Below, one piece after another: positions 44,496-52,849 of a stretch of DNA of 52,849 nt. The notes beneath the pieces are model-generated. The model saw nothing but the letters and a program-made list of their open reading frames with translations, was not told the DNA's origin and searched no databases. Within the stretch, counting starts at the first letter, position 1. Every line of letters begins with the position of its first letter. Source of the stretch: Verrucomicrobiota bacterium (GTDB taxonomy: Bacteria > Verrucomicrobiota > Verrucomicrobiia > Limisphaerales > CAIMTB01); NCBI GenBank assembly GCA_963205105.1, contig CAUJJW010000185.1:1-52849 (forward strand), written 5' to 3'. The position numbers and the translations under genes were made by a program.

Positions 44496-45056
44496 TCAAT
44501 TCGAGAGCGGATCCTCCGGCGCTTCGGCCAATAACCGAAACAATCCGCCCTTCGATCGCAGGATCCGCTGCCAGAGCGTGGACGGATCCGAATCGAACAC
44601 GAGTTCCAGGGTGGCTGGGTGGGTGATCCATGCCTCACGTTCCATTTCGGAGTCCAGTTGCCCCGGGCTCCAACCGGCATAGCCGGCGAACACCTTCAGC
44701 TGACGTCCCGTCGAAAAATCGCCGGCAAGCTCCAGCAGTTCCTCCAGGGAATGGCCCAGTTCCAGGTTGGGCATGATGGACGCGTCCGGCAGGAACGGAT
44801 CCGACCGAAGAAAACTCAGGGCGCCAGTCTGGACCGGCCCGCCGAAAAGCAGGGGCATCCCCTTGAGATCCTCGGGCAAGTCGCCCTCCAGGGCATCCCC
44901 GACTTGGGCGCCGGCTGGACGGTTGAGCACCAGGCCAAAGGCGCCCTCGGCATTGTGCTGACAAATCAGAACCACCGTCCGCTGAAACCACGATCCGGCA
45001 AGATTGCCGCCATCCAGCAGGAACTGACCGCGCAACGATGTCTTGGGCCCTTCCAT
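44496..45056 (-). CDS. YqgE/AlgH family protein
   Basis: 186 residues, usual length for the family. The characteristic N-terminal sequence is present (GQFLLDGGNLAGSWFQRTVV and HNAEGAFGLVLNRP), followed by FGGPVQTGALSFLR and FAGYAGWSPGQLDSEM with the conserved Gly-Trp pair. YqgE proteins are cytoplasmic; AlgH was linked to alginate regulation in Pseudomonas, but the biochemical role is unknown. It is divergent from sucB and upstream of the DHH phosphoesterase. Confidence 0.92.
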   Translation of the reverse strand: MEGPKTSLRGQFLLDGGNLAGSWFQRTVVLICQHNAEGAFGLVLNRPAGAQVGDALEGDLPEDLKGMPLLFGGPVQTGALSFLRSDPFLPDASIMPNLELGHSLEELLELAGDFSTGRQLKVFAGYAGWSPGQLDSEMEREAWITHPATLELVFDSDPSTLWQRILRSKGGLFRLLAEAPEDPLSN

Positions 45057-45116
45057 TGCCTTCAGCGGAGTCTGCTACAGGCTTGCTGCCATGACAACCT
45101 GCGCTAACCTCGCGTG

Positions 45117-45163
45117 CCGTTGGCTGTGAGGCCAACGGATCCGGTTCCGGGAATATCCCGGAA
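45117..45163. promoter_or_regulatory. Two tandem perfect hairpins in the sucB leader
   Basis: CCGTTGGC/GCCAACGG around TGTGAG (45117-45138), then TTCCGGGA/TCCCGGAA around ATA (45145-45163). Both lie within 70 bases of the sucB ATG. No riboswitch class is recognised. They could control leader structure or be protein-binding palindromes. Confidence 0.5.
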
Positions 45164-45182
45164 ACCTCCTCCCTGAACGTAT

Positions 45183-46451
45183 ATGGCACTCGAATTGCGT
45201 GTTCCCCCGGTCGGCGAATCCATCACGGAAGTCCAACTCGGGGAATGGCTGAAGCCGGAAGGTCAACCCATCCGCAAGGATGAGCCGGTGGTTCTTATCG
45301 AATCCGAAAAGGCCACCGTCGAATTACCCGCGCCCGCCGATGGATTCATTTCCAAGGTCCTCAAAAAGCGCGGCGAAACCGCCAGGGTCGGGGAGGTGAT
45401 CGCGACGTTCGAAACGGGAACCCCGGCAACGGTTCCCGACTCAGCCTCGCCGGCCACCCCAGCCGCGCCCGCGCCCGCTTCCGCCACCAGTACCGCTGTC
45501 GCCACCGTCATGCCCGCCGCACGGCGGGTCCTGGCTGAGGCTGGCGTCGATCCATCCAGGGTCACTGGAACCGGGCCTGGGGGCAGGGTGACCAAGGACG
45601 ATGCCCAGCGCGCGGCCGGTGCGAATTCCCGGGAAACCACACCCCCGGCCGCACCCGTGCCGCCAGCTCCGCCCACAGCCCCGGCGGCGCCAACCCCACC
45701 CGCTCCACCGACGTCCACGCCTGCAGGGACCACTCCGCCGAGCGTGGCTGGACGCGAGGATGAGGTCATCCCGATGTCGCCCCTTCGCCGAACGGTTGCC
45801 CGACGTCTGGTGGAGGCCCAGGGAACGATGGCGATGCTCACCACGTTCAACGAAGTGGACATGTCCGGAGTGATGGCCCTGCGGAAGCAGCAGCAGGAAG
45901 CATTCACCGCACGGCACGGCGTGAAACTGGGTTTCATGTCCTTTTTCGTGAAGGCGGCCATCGAGGCGTTGAAGCAATTCCCCCAGCTGAACGCCGAAAT
46001 CCGCGATACCAACATCGTTTACCATCATTACTACGACATTGGCGTGGCGATCGGCGGCGGGAAGGGGCTCGTCGTCCCCGTGTTGCGCCACGCTGAACGC
46101 CTGAGCTTCGCCGAAATCGAAAAGGCCATCGGCGATTTCGGTGCCCGGGCCAAGGAGGGGCGGATCAAGCCGGAGGAACTGTCCGGTGGCACCTTCACCA
46201 TCACCAACGGCGGGGTGTTCGGCAGCATGTTGTCGACGCCCATCATCAACCCGCCACAAAGCGGTATTCTCGGCATGCACTCCATCCAGGATCGCGCCGT
46301 GGTGATCGACGGACAAATCGTGGTGCGGCCCATCATGTATGTCGCCCTGACCTACGACCATCGGATCGTCGATGGTCGCGAGGCCGTGACTTTCCTGAAG
46401 CGGATCAAGGAGTTGGTGGAATCTCCGGCCCGCATCCTGCTCGAAGCGTAA
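45183..46451 (+). CDS. sucB: Dihydrolipoamide succinyltransferase (E2 of 2-oxoglutarate dehydrogenase)
   Basis: 422 residues. E2 of the TCA-cycle 2-oxoglutarate dehydrogenase. The lipoyl domain reads VPPVGESITEVQLGEWLKPEG with lipoyl Lys in IESEKATVELPAP, both typical of SucB. Then come a binding segment (PAARRVLAEAGVDPSRVTGTG), a Pro/Ala-rich linker, and a catalytic domain ending TYDHRIVDGREAVTFL with the active-site His and Asp. VPMSPLRRTVARRLVEAQGT is replaced here by IPMSPLRRT and so on, in agreement with the family. sucA is not adjacent. It starts after two tandem hairpins, and lpdA copy 2 follows 36 bp later. Confidence 0.93.
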   Translation: MALELRVPPVGESITEVQLGEWLKPEGQPIRKDEPVVLIESEKATVELPAPADGFISKVLKKRGETARVGEVIATFETGTPATVPDSASPATPAAPAPASATSTAVATVMPAARRVLAEAGVDPSRVTGTGPGGRVTKDDAQRAAGANSRETTPPAAPVPPAPPTAPAAPTPPAPPTSTPAGTTPPSVAGREDEVIPMSPLRRTVARRLVEAQGTMAMLTTFNEVDMSGVMALRKQQQEAFTARHGVKLGFMSFFVKAAIEALKQFPQLNAEIRDTNIVYHHYYDIGVAIGGGKGLVVPVLRHAERLSFAEIEKAIGDFGARAKEGRIKPEELSGGTFTITNGGVFGSMLSTPIINPPQSGILGMHSIQDRAVVIDGQIVVRPIMYVALTYDHRIVDGREAVTFLKRIKELVESPARILLEA

Positions 46452-46487
46452 TCCGAGAATGTTGATGCCCATTTCTTCTCGATTCCT

Positions 46488-47876
46488 ATGGCTGAATCCT
46501 ACGACTTGGTGGTGATCGGTGCCGGCCCGGGCGGCTACGTGGCGTCCATCCGCGCGGCACAGCTCGGCTTGCGTGTGGCATGCATCGAACGGGAATCCTC
46601 CCTGGGAGGCACGTGCCTCAGAGTGGGGTGTATTCCAAGCAAAGCATTGCTGGAGTCCAGCGAACGTTACGAGGAGACCCGCAATGGCCTGAAGCAGCAC
46701 GGCGTGCTCACGGGCGACGTGACCCTGGATCTGGCCGCCATGCTGCGACGCAAGGACTCGGTCGTTCTTGCTCTTACGAAAGGCGTCGAAGGCCTTTTCA
46801 AAAAGAATCGAATCACCCGGATCACCGGACAGGCCCGCATCACGGGTCCTAAACGCGTCGTCGTCTCCAGTCCCAAGGAAACCGTCGAACTTGAGGCCAA
46901 GAGCATTCTCATCGCCACCGGCAGCCAGTCCGCTCCGTTGCCAGGCGTGGAAGTGGACTATGATCGGATCGGAACCAGCACCGAGGCGCTAAATTATCCT
47001 GAAGTCCCAGGCCATCTGGTGGTGATCGGGGCTGGCTATATCGGCCTGGAATTGGGGTCGGTGTGGCGACGGCTTGGCTCCCGGGTCACGGTGCTCGAAT
47101 ACCTCGACCGAATCCTTCCTGGCATGGATGCCGAACTCGCTGCGGAAGCCCGCAAGGTCTTTGAGAAGCAAGGCATCGAGTTCCGACTCAAAACCAAGGT
47201 CACCGGCGCGAAGGTTTTGAACGGCCGGTGCACCGTCCGTCTCAACGACGACGATGTGATGGATTGCGACCGGGTTCTGCTCGCCGTCGGGCGCCGACCC
47301 AACACTGAAGGCCTTGGTCTCGAAAGCCTTGGTATTCAACCCGATGAACGCGGCAAGATCCCGGTCGACGAGCGCTTTCAGACCACGGCGTCCGGCGTTT
47401 ATGCCATTGGCGATGTGATTACCGGCCCCATGCTGGCCCACAAAGCCGAGGAGGAAGGCGTCGCGTTTGCGGAGATGCTGGTCACGGGCCATGGGCACGT
47501 GGACTACGGCGTCATTCCAGGGATCGTTTACACCCATCCTGAGATCGCCACGGTGGGCCGCAGCGAGGAAGAACTGCAGGCGGCGGGCGTGGCTTATAGC
47601 AAGGGTGTTTTTCCGTTCATGGCGAATGGGCGGGCTCGCGCGCTGGGCAGCACCGAAGGCCGGGTCAAGATTCTGGCGGACGCGGCCACGGACCGGGTGC
47701 TCGGCGTCCATATCCTGGGTCCACATGCCGGCGATCTCATTGCGGAGGCCGCCGCCGCCATGACCTTTGGAGCCAGTTCGGAAGACATCGCACGCTGCTG
47801 CCACGCCCATCCGACGCTGTCGGAGGCGCTGAAGGAAGCGGCGCTGGCAGTGGACGGTCGCGCCATTCATTTCTAG
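46488..47876 (+). CDS. lpdA: Dihydrolipoyl dehydrogenase (E3), copy 2
   Basis: 462 residues. FAD fold LVVIGAGPGGYVASIRAAQLG; active disulfide in GGTCLRVGCIPSKALLES (CLRVGC; CLNVGC is usual); NAD fold LVVIGAGYIGLELGSVW; YAIGDVITGPMLAHKAEEEG; and catalytic base region CCHAHPTLSEALKEA. It is clearly a paralogue of the copy at 35287 and probably older, since its motifs match the standard Lpd of the 2-oxoglutarate complex more closely. It forms a two-gene unit with sucB. Confidence 0.95.
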   Translation: MAESYDLVVIGAGPGGYVASIRAAQLGLRVACIERESSLGGTCLRVGCIPSKALLESSERYEETRNGLKQHGVLTGDVTLDLAAMLRRKDSVVLALTKGVEGLFKKNRITRITGQARITGPKRVVVSSPKETVELEAKSILIATGSQSAPLPGVEVDYDRIGTSTEALNYPEVPGHLVVIGAGYIGLELGSVWRRLGSRVTVLEYLDRILPGMDAELAAEARKVFEKQGIEFRLKTKVTGAKVLNGRCTVRLNDDDVMDCDRVLLAVGRRPNTEGLGLESLGIQPDERGKIPVDERFQTTASGVYAIGDVITGPMLAHKAEEEGVAFAEMLVTGHGHVDYGVIPGIVYTHPEIATVGRSEEELQAAGVAYSKGVFPFMANGRARALGSTEGRVKILADAATDRVLGVHILGPHAGDLIAEAAAAMTFGASSEDIARCCHAHPTLSEALKEAALAVDGRAIHF

Positions 47877-47992
47877 CCGGCGACCACGGTGGTGGAACAC
47901 CGCGTCCTGGTTGTCATCACGGCAGGATCTGGGAGACGAAAACCTAAAACCCAGCACCGGAACAGGATCGAAGCTTTGTCTCTGTAGCTTAA

Positions 47993-48014
47993 CAATTATT
48001 GTGCGCAATAATTG
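47993..48014. promoter_or_regulatory. AT-rich perfect hairpin/palindrome
   Basis: Stem CAATTATTG/CAATAATTG with loop TGCG, in otherwise GC-rich sequence, 115 bases after lpdA and 78 bases before the SGNH gene. It could be an operator of the SGNH gene or a terminator without a T-tract. Confidence 0.4.
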
Positions 48015-48091
48015 AACGGGTTGGGCGTGAGAGGGTGTCTGGGCGCTGAGCGCTCTTGCTCCATGGCATCGGTGCGGCAACGTTCCTCGGC

Positions 48092-49465
48092 ATGTGTCCC
48101 GACGCGGTAATCCGAAGGACCTCTGCACCTTCCCCGCGCTTCCATCGTGCTCTGCATCAATGGACCGGCGGCTTGCTTCTCGCCTTGGCCGGCATCCTGC
48201 GATTGTTCGCTCCGTCCGATCCCGTGTGGGCGGCGCTCGAACCCGTGGTCGTTTCGCTGGGAATCATTGCGTTGCTGTTGTCCGCGTTGACCGTGCGACG
48301 AACGCTGTCGGGTGTTCTGTGTGGCGGCTGCGTGGCGGTCCTGACCTTGATCGCTGGGGTCGCCGCAGGCGAAATCCTGTTTCGATGGGCTGATTTTGAT
48401 TTCCGCCAACAGGAAGCGACCTGGCGGCGTCTCCCTCCGTATTGTCGGCAGCCCAAGGAACCCACCGGAACCGTCTTTTTTCGACATGACGGGCCCGAGG
48501 TTTGGACCGGCCGGGTCCTGACCACAGGAATTGCCCTGGCGGGATGGACCGTCCCGGAGCCTTACCGGGACGAACCGATCCTGACGGTCCGCTATGATGC
48601 GAACGGATTCCGCAATGAGGACAATTTGCAGGACTGGGACATCGCCATCGCCGGCGACTCGTTCACGGAACTGGGCTCGGTACCTTTCGAGGAATTGTTC
48701 ACCACGCTGCTGGGACGTGGCACGGGCTACCGGGTACGGAATCTGGGGGTAAGCAGCACCGGGCCGTTCACCCATCTGAGTTATCTCGAGGACTACGGTG
48801 TCGCGCCGAGTCTCAAGCTCATGCTGGTTGTCTTCTTCGAAGGCAACGACGTGTATGACCTTGCCGAGGAATTCAGCGCCAAATTGCACCACGAGGCGAC
48901 CGGGCAACGGCCCTACCGGCTGTTTGAAAAACAGACATCGCTCCTGACGGCCCTGGGTGATTTCTGGAGCGAGCCGCGGAGTCGCGAACCACGGAGTGTG
49001 AGCCTGCTGCCCACCCAGCACTTCCATGGCGCCGCGGGGGTGGTGCCGGTCACCATTTCCCAAATGCCACCAGGCGTCGAGGAACTGACTCCGGGTGATC
49101 ACGCACGGCTGGGAAGATTCTTTACGGATTTCAAGACGTTGGGAGAACGCCTGGGGGTGAAGACCGGCTTGGTGTACATGCCGTGCAAAGGACGGGTCCT
49201 GCACGGCAGGCTGAAAGTGATCGAACCGACGCGTGATGGGGGCGAGCTTTGGGAACCCAACCGGTTTCCCGAGGTGATGGCGGAGGGTTGTCGCCGGCAC
49301 GGGATCGAATTCATTGACCTAACCCCTGCCCTCCGCCGTGCGGCGCAGGACCGTGGTGAACTGGTCTACAATCCGCTGATCGACGTGCACTTGAATGCAC
49401 GTGGATCCGTTGTGGTCGGTGAGGTGCTGGTGGAGCGTTTCGCGGGCGCTCTGGGGGCGATGTGA
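48092..49465 (+). CDS. Membrane-anchored SGNH/GDSL-type hydrolase or acyltransferase
   Basis: About 457 residues. Three N-terminal membrane helices (about 23-43, 48-67 and 76-95). The soluble part is SGNH-like: block I IAGDSFTELG with nucleophile S190, a Gly in the RNLGVSSTGPF loop, block III Asn in FFEGNDVYD, and block V DVHLNARG with catalytic Asp and His. All four block residues are present. The layout resembles AlgX/DltD-type or polysaccharide O-acetyl-modifying proteins, but the acyl group and substrate are unknown. ATG at 48092 is chosen over the in-frame TTG at 48056. Convergent with lepB. Confidence 0.82.
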   Translation: MCPDAVIRRTSAPSPRFHRALHQWTGGLLLALAGILRLFAPSDPVWAALEPVVVSLGIIALLLSALTVRRTLSGVLCGGCVAVLTLIAGVAAGEILFRWADFDFRQQEATWRRLPPYCRQPKEPTGTVFFRHDGPEVWTGRVLTTGIALAGWTVPEPYRDEPILTVRYDANGFRNEDNLQDWDIAIAGDSFTELGSVPFEELFTTLLGRGTGYRVRNLGVSSTGPFTHLSYLEDYGVAPSLKLMLVVFFEGNDVYDLAEEFSAKLHHEATGQRPYRLFEKQTSLLTALGDFWSEPRSREPRSVSLLPTQHFHGAAGVVPVTISQMPPGVEELTPGDHARLGRFFTDFKTLGERLGVKTGLVYMPCKGRVLHGRLKVIEPTRDGGELWEPNRFPEVMAEGCRRHGIEFIDLTPALRRAAQDRGELVYNPLIDVHLNARGSVVVGEVLVERFAGALGAM

Positions 49466-49467
49466 CG

Positions 49468-49493
49468 GGACCTGACGCTCAGGGCTCAGGTCC
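49468..49493. terminator. Bidirectional hairpin between SGNH gene and lepB
   Basis: GGACCTGA/TCAGGTCC stem (49468-49475, 49486-49493); an alternative inner hairpin CCTGA/TCAGG around CGC (49471-49483) competes with it. It lies between convergent stops. There is no T-run. Confidence 0.5.
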
Positions 49494-49499
49494 AAGGCC

Positions 49500-50837
49500 T
49501 CATTGCGGCCGGGTGCCCCAGCGGTCGGTGAACGGCCACCAGACGAAGCAGTATTTTCCAACGACGTTGGTTGCTGGGAAATCACCCCAGGCCCTGGAGT
49601 CCAGGCTGTTGAGTGTGTTGTCGCCCATGACCATGTAGCGGCCTGGCGGGATCTGGTACTCCATGCGCTCGGTGCGGAAGAGCGGCGCAATGTTGGCTCC
49701 GCGATTCAGAGAAACCGCCACGGCGGCGTTCACGTGCCCGGAATATTCACTCTCGGCGGGCGGCCCTTTGAACCCGTAGACCTTTTCGAAATGCGGCGTC
49801 GAAGCGTCCAAGCGTTTGCCATCAATGGTGAGGTGTCGGTCGTCACCCAGGCGCAAGGTCTCGCCGCCCAACCCCACCAGGCGCTTGATGTAGAACTGGT
49901 CCTGGGCCAGGCCGTGGATGCCACGGGTTTCGAACACGATGATCTCGCCGCGCTTCGGTGCGCGGAAATTGTAGGACACGCGATCGACGAACAAGTGGTC
50001 CCCGGCGCTGTCGCGGAGGCGCAGGATGAAATCACCCTTCTTGAAGCGTTCGCCGACGGGCAAGGGTTGGTAGAGGCCTGTCTGGCCGACCACCCCACCC
50101 ACGAATCCGCGCAGATCGCCACCGTGACCGTCCACAGGTGAGAACCAGACCCGGTGCTTCTTTTCGCGCACTCCGGAGGCGCCGCGATACTCCAGCACAA
50201 CGTCCTGGAAACTGATGAGGGCCATTGAGCGCCGGGGTTCGACCCGCAGGATTCGGCCGTCCTCCTCAGCCACGATTTCATGGAAGAATTCCCCCCGGAA
50301 AACGGCGGAAGCCACTTTGCCGAAGAAGCCGGGTGTTTCGGCTTGGGGATTGGCCCGCAGGTCCTCGAAATGCACGCCATACAACGTGGGTTGCATGGAG
50401 CCGGTGGGAATTTTGAACGGTTGGAGAAAGAACGTACGAATGGCCATCGCCACGCCGATCGCCACCAGGAACACCTCGACATTTTCGCGGATCGAGGCAT
50501 GGGCGTAGGGTCGCAACCATCGATTGGCGCAGGTCTCGAATTCACGAATACCCGCGGTCAGCGTCGTGCCGGAGGGTCGGGATCGCAGGAGGTCGTCGAA
50601 GGTACGGATTCCATCGTCGATGGCCCGCAGGGCCTGCGGAGCGAGTTCGTCTTTCTGGAAGCTTCGTATTTTCCAGATGTGTTTGCGCATCTCCAGCGCG
50701 TGGCGGAATTGCCGCGACAGGAACCAAGTCGGGAGCATCGCGGGGTGGCGCAAACACTGGCGGAAGCCCCCGGATGGCAGTGCATCGCTGCTGGCTGCCT
50801 CCATGGCGGCCGTGAGTTTCGTGGCGGTGGATTCCAT
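49500..50837 (-). CDS. lepB: Signal peptidase I
   Basis: 445 residues. Cleaves signal peptides on the outer face of the inner membrane. Nucleophile S147 in PTGSMQPTL and base K318 in FYIKRLVGLGGE are present, as is the late motif MVMGDNTLNSLDSRAWG. Two oddities: an N-terminal cytoplasmic extension of about 115 residues before the membrane helix (VFLVAIGVAMAIRTFFL), and about 170 residues between the catalytic Ser and Lys, much longer than the roughly 55 of E. coli LepB. It starts 18 bp after lepA, repeating the lepA-lepB order known from E. coli. Confidence 0.94.
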   Translation of the reverse strand: MESTATKLTAAMEAASSDALPSGGFRQCLRHPAMLPTWFLSRQFRHALEMRKHIWKIRSFQKDELAPQALRAIDDGIRTFDDLLRSRPSGTTLTAGIREFETCANRWLRPYAHASIRENVEVFLVAIGVAMAIRTFFLQPFKIPTGSMQPTLYGVHFEDLRANPQAETPGFFGKVASAVFRGEFFHEIVAEEDGRILRVEPRRSMALISFQDVVLEYRGASGVREKKHRVWFSPVDGHGGDLRGFVGGVVGQTGLYQPLPVGERFKKGDFILRLRDSAGDHLFVDRVSYNFRAPKRGEIIVFETRGIHGLAQDQFYIKRLVGLGGETLRLGDDRHLTIDGKRLDASTPHFEKVYGFKGPPAESEYSGHVNAAVAVSLNRGANIAPLFRTERMEYQIPPGRYMVMGDNTLNSLDSRAWGDFPATNVVGKYCFVWWPFTDRWGTRPQ

Positions 50838-50855
50838 GGTCGAGGGTTCCCCTCA

Positions 50856-52646
50856 CTAAGCCTTCAGAACTTCAATGAACGCTTCCTGCGGGATGTTGAC
50901 CGATCCGATCGATTTCATCCGCTTTTTGCCTTCCTTCTGCTTCTCCAAGAGCTTGCGCTTACGTGAGATGTCACCGCCGTAACACTTGGCGGTCACATCC
51001 TTGCGCAGGGCACTGATGCTTTCCCGAGCAACGATCTTGCCGCCAATGGCCGCCTGAATGGCCACCTGATACTGCTGACGCGGAATCACATCCTTCAGTT
51101 TGGTCGCCAGCGCGCGTCCCCTGCCCTCCGCCTTGGTTCGATGAACGATGCAGGAAAACGCGTCCACCGACTCGCCGTTGACCAGCATGTCGAGTTTCAC
51201 CATGTCCGACACCTCGTAACCGGTGGTCTCGTAGTCCATGGAGCCGTACCCACGGGTGATCGACTTAATGCGGTCGTGGAAGTCGATCAGGATCTCGTTG
51301 AGCGGGGTCCGTGACGTGAGCATGACACGGCGGGTGTCCAGCGTCTCGGTGTGGTCGATGGCGCCGCGCTTTTCGGAGATCAGGTTCATGATGTCGCCGA
51401 TGAATTCGTTCGGCGTGATCACGAAGGCCTTCACCATGGGTTCCTCGATGGCCTCGATGTAGGTCACCTCCGGCATGAAGGCAGGGTTGTCGACTTCCTT
51501 CACCTGCCCATCGGTCATCAGGACCCGGTACACCACGGAAGGATAGGTGGCGATGATGTCCATTTCGTACTCCCGGCGGAGGCGCTCCTGGACGATTTCC
51601 ATGTGGAGCAGTCCGAGGAAGCCGCAGCGGAAGCCGAACCCCAGGGCCACCGAGGTCTCGGTCTGGAACACAAAGGCGGAGTCGTTCAACTGAAGCTTCT
51701 CGAGCGCCGTCTTGAGGTGCTCGAAGTCGGCCGGGTTGATCGGGTAAATCCCGCTGAACACCATCGGATGCACTTCCTGGAACCCGGGCAGCGCGGGTGA
51801 GGGATGGCGGGCATCGGTCAGCGTGTCCCCGATTTTGACATCCTTGGGGCTCTTGATGTTCGCCGTCATGTACCCGGTCTCGCCCACGGTCAGGGCGTCG
51901 CGGGTGTAGGGCTTGGGATTGAAGCTGCCGACCTCCTTGATTTCCACGTTGCGGCCGGAGTGCAGGAGCTTTAGGACCACGCCGGCGCGGAGTTCACCGT
52001 TGAACACGCGGACGTGGGTGACGACGCCCTTGAACGTGTCGTAATAGCTGTCGAAGACCAGGGTTTGAAGGGACGGGGCCCCGGTCGGCTTGGGCGGGGG
52101 GATGCGGGCGATGATTCCTTCCAGAATGTCATCAATGCCAATGCCTTGTTTGGCGCTGGCGAGGATGGCGGTGTCGCCGGGGATGGCGAGAATGTCCTCC
52201 AGCTGTTGCCGGGCCATTTCGACGTTGGCGTGCGGCAGGTCGATCTTGTTGATGACCGGGATGATGGTGAGGTTCTGCTTCATCGCCAGATGGACATTGG
52301 CGACGGTCTGAGCCTCAACTCCCTGGGCGGCGTCCACGATCAGCACGGCGCCCTCGCAGGCGCTGAGACTTCGAGAGACCTCGTAGGCGAAGTCCACGTG
52401 GCCGGGGGTGTCGATCAGGTTGAGTTCGTAGATTTCACCATTCTTGGCCGTGTAATACATCGTGACCGGATGGGCCTTGATGGTGATGCCTCGCTCCTTT
52501 TCGAGGTCCATCGCATCCAGCATCTGGTCATGCATGTCCCGCTGGGCAACGGTGCCTGTGCGCTGCAGCAACCGGTCGGAAAGCGTGGTCTTCCCGTGGT
52601 CGATGTGAGCGATGATCGAAAAATTCCGGATATGAGCTGTGTCCAT
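50856..52646 (-). CDS. lepA: Elongation factor 4 (LepA)
   Basis: 596 residues, usual family length. A ribosome-associated GTPase thought to act in back-translocation or 30S assembly. G1 AHIDHGKTT, G3 DTPGH, G4 NKIDLPHA; domain II/III and the LepA-specific C-terminal domain with CYGGDISRKRKLLEKQKEGK are all present. ATG at 52646 is chosen over the GTG at 52670 since the family starts with a short segment followed by IRNFSIIAHIDHGK. It leads the lepA-lepB pair. Confidence 0.96.
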   Translation of the reverse strand: MDTAHIRNFSIIAHIDHGKTTLSDRLLQRTGTVAQRDMHDQMLDAMDLEKERGITIKAHPVTMYYTAKNGEIYELNLIDTPGHVDFAYEVSRSLSACEGAVLIVDAAQGVEAQTVANVHLAMKQNLTIIPVINKIDLPHANVEMARQQLEDILAIPGDTAILASAKQGIGIDDILEGIIARIPPPKPTGAPSLQTLVFDSYYDTFKGVVTHVRVFNGELRAGVVLKLLHSGRNVEIKEVGSFNPKPYTRDALTVGETGYMTANIKSPKDVKIGDTLTDARHPSPALPGFQEVHPMVFSGIYPINPADFEHLKTALEKLQLNDSAFVFQTETSVALGFGFRCGFLGLLHMEIVQERLRREYEMDIIATYPSVVYRVLMTDGQVKEVDNPAFMPEVTYIEAIEEPMVKAFVITPNEFIGDIMNLISEKRGAIDHTETLDTRRVMLTSRTPLNEILIDFHDRIKSITRGYGSMDYETTGYEVSDMVKLDMLVNGESVDAFSCIVHRTKAEGRGRALATKLKDVIPRQQYQVAIQAAIGGKIVARESISALRKDVTAKCYGGDISRKRKLLEKQKEGKKRMKSIGSVNIPQEAFIEVLKA

Positions 52647-52769
52647 TGACGCAAAAAAAGACGCCGGCACGCGTTAGACCGCGATTCGGCTGGCCCAGCC
52701 CCTTCCCGGAGCGGGGAGAGCTGAAGTTAATCACAACCCAACGCGAGCCAAGGTAAAACCCTCGTGGAT

Positions 52770-52849
52770 TCAGGCGAGCAGCCGGACCTGGACCTCGACC
52801 AGGTCGTTCACCAAGTGCTTCCCCAGACTGCTAAAAAACCGCCCCGATC
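52770..52849 (-). CDS. C-terminal end of a minus-strand gene (rest outside window)
   Basis: The minus strand ends with an open frame of 25 codons, ending in KHLVNDLVEVQVRLLA and TGA at 52770-52772. It reads like a helical C-terminus. Too little remains to name a family. A stretch of about 120 bp without a gene separates it from lepA. Confidence 0.4.
   Translation of the reverse strand, partial: SGRFFSSLGKHLVNDLVEVQVRLLA

Noticed and set aside
1..52849. tRNA, rRNA, CRISPR arrays, prophage or IS genes
   Set aside because: No cloverleaf, regularly spaced repeat array, integrase or transposase was noticed while reading both strands by eye; a covariance-model scan would be decisive.

Overview
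The window is about 53 kb of GC-rich, gene-dense bacterial chromosome. The protein set (lamin-tail/CotH surface proteins, DUF5069, a very large hybrid sensor kinase, a three-subunit sdhCAB, many small conserved proteins, Gram-negative envelope genes such as kdsD and tolC-like) fits the phylum Verrucomicrobiota, probably the Pedosphaera/Limisphaera side. This is an inference from protein style, because no rRNA gene is present. Most starts have no clear Shine-Dalgarno sequence. No tRNA, rRNA, CRISPR array, IS transposase or phage gene was seen.

Region 1 (1-10.6 kb): the C-terminal part of a hybrid histidine kinase that runs in from the left edge, two small conserved proteins, a DUF5069 protein, a 1950-residue exported multi-domain protein (five lamin-tail domains, a CotH-like domain, a beta-helix) and an orphan protein with a HAD-type DxDxT motif.

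Region 2 (10.6-19.9 kb, minus strand): the most unusual part. Five genes lie in one transcriptional order: a GAF-transmembrane-HlyD fusion, a PqqD-like/M50 site-2-protease/HlyD fusion, a short SecA-like ATPase without the C-terminal two-helix finger, a TolC-like outer-membrane factor and an RND-type periplasmic adaptor. There is no ABC or RND pump. I read this as a candidate trans-envelope export system driven by a SecA-like motor. A 560-bp stretch between its last two genes is packed with three kinds of palindromic repeat.

Region 3 (19.9-33.8 kb): folK coupled to a membrane-anchored helical protein and a MATE exporter; cstA; a small conserved protein; a metallophosphoesterase with acylphosphatase; sdhCAB with a good promoter; a HAD phosphatase overlapping an exported esterase; and kdsD.

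Region 4 (33.8-52.8 kb): an E2-E3 pair of the pyruvate-dehydrogenase type, a second E2-E3 pair of the 2-oxoglutarate-dehydrogenase type (no E1 beside either), a 925-residue secreted protein preceded by an 11-codon leader ORF with a perfect Shine-Dalgarno, a TrpB2-type tryptophan synthase, an EF-G-like GTPase with altered G motifs, a DHH phosphoesterase with YqgE, an SGNH-family membrane protein, and a lepA-lepB pair. The last bases hold the C-terminal end of a further minus-strand gene.

Coding starts were often moved inward from the longest possible start, on the basis of signal peptides, family length or overlap with neighbours. Each entry says why.
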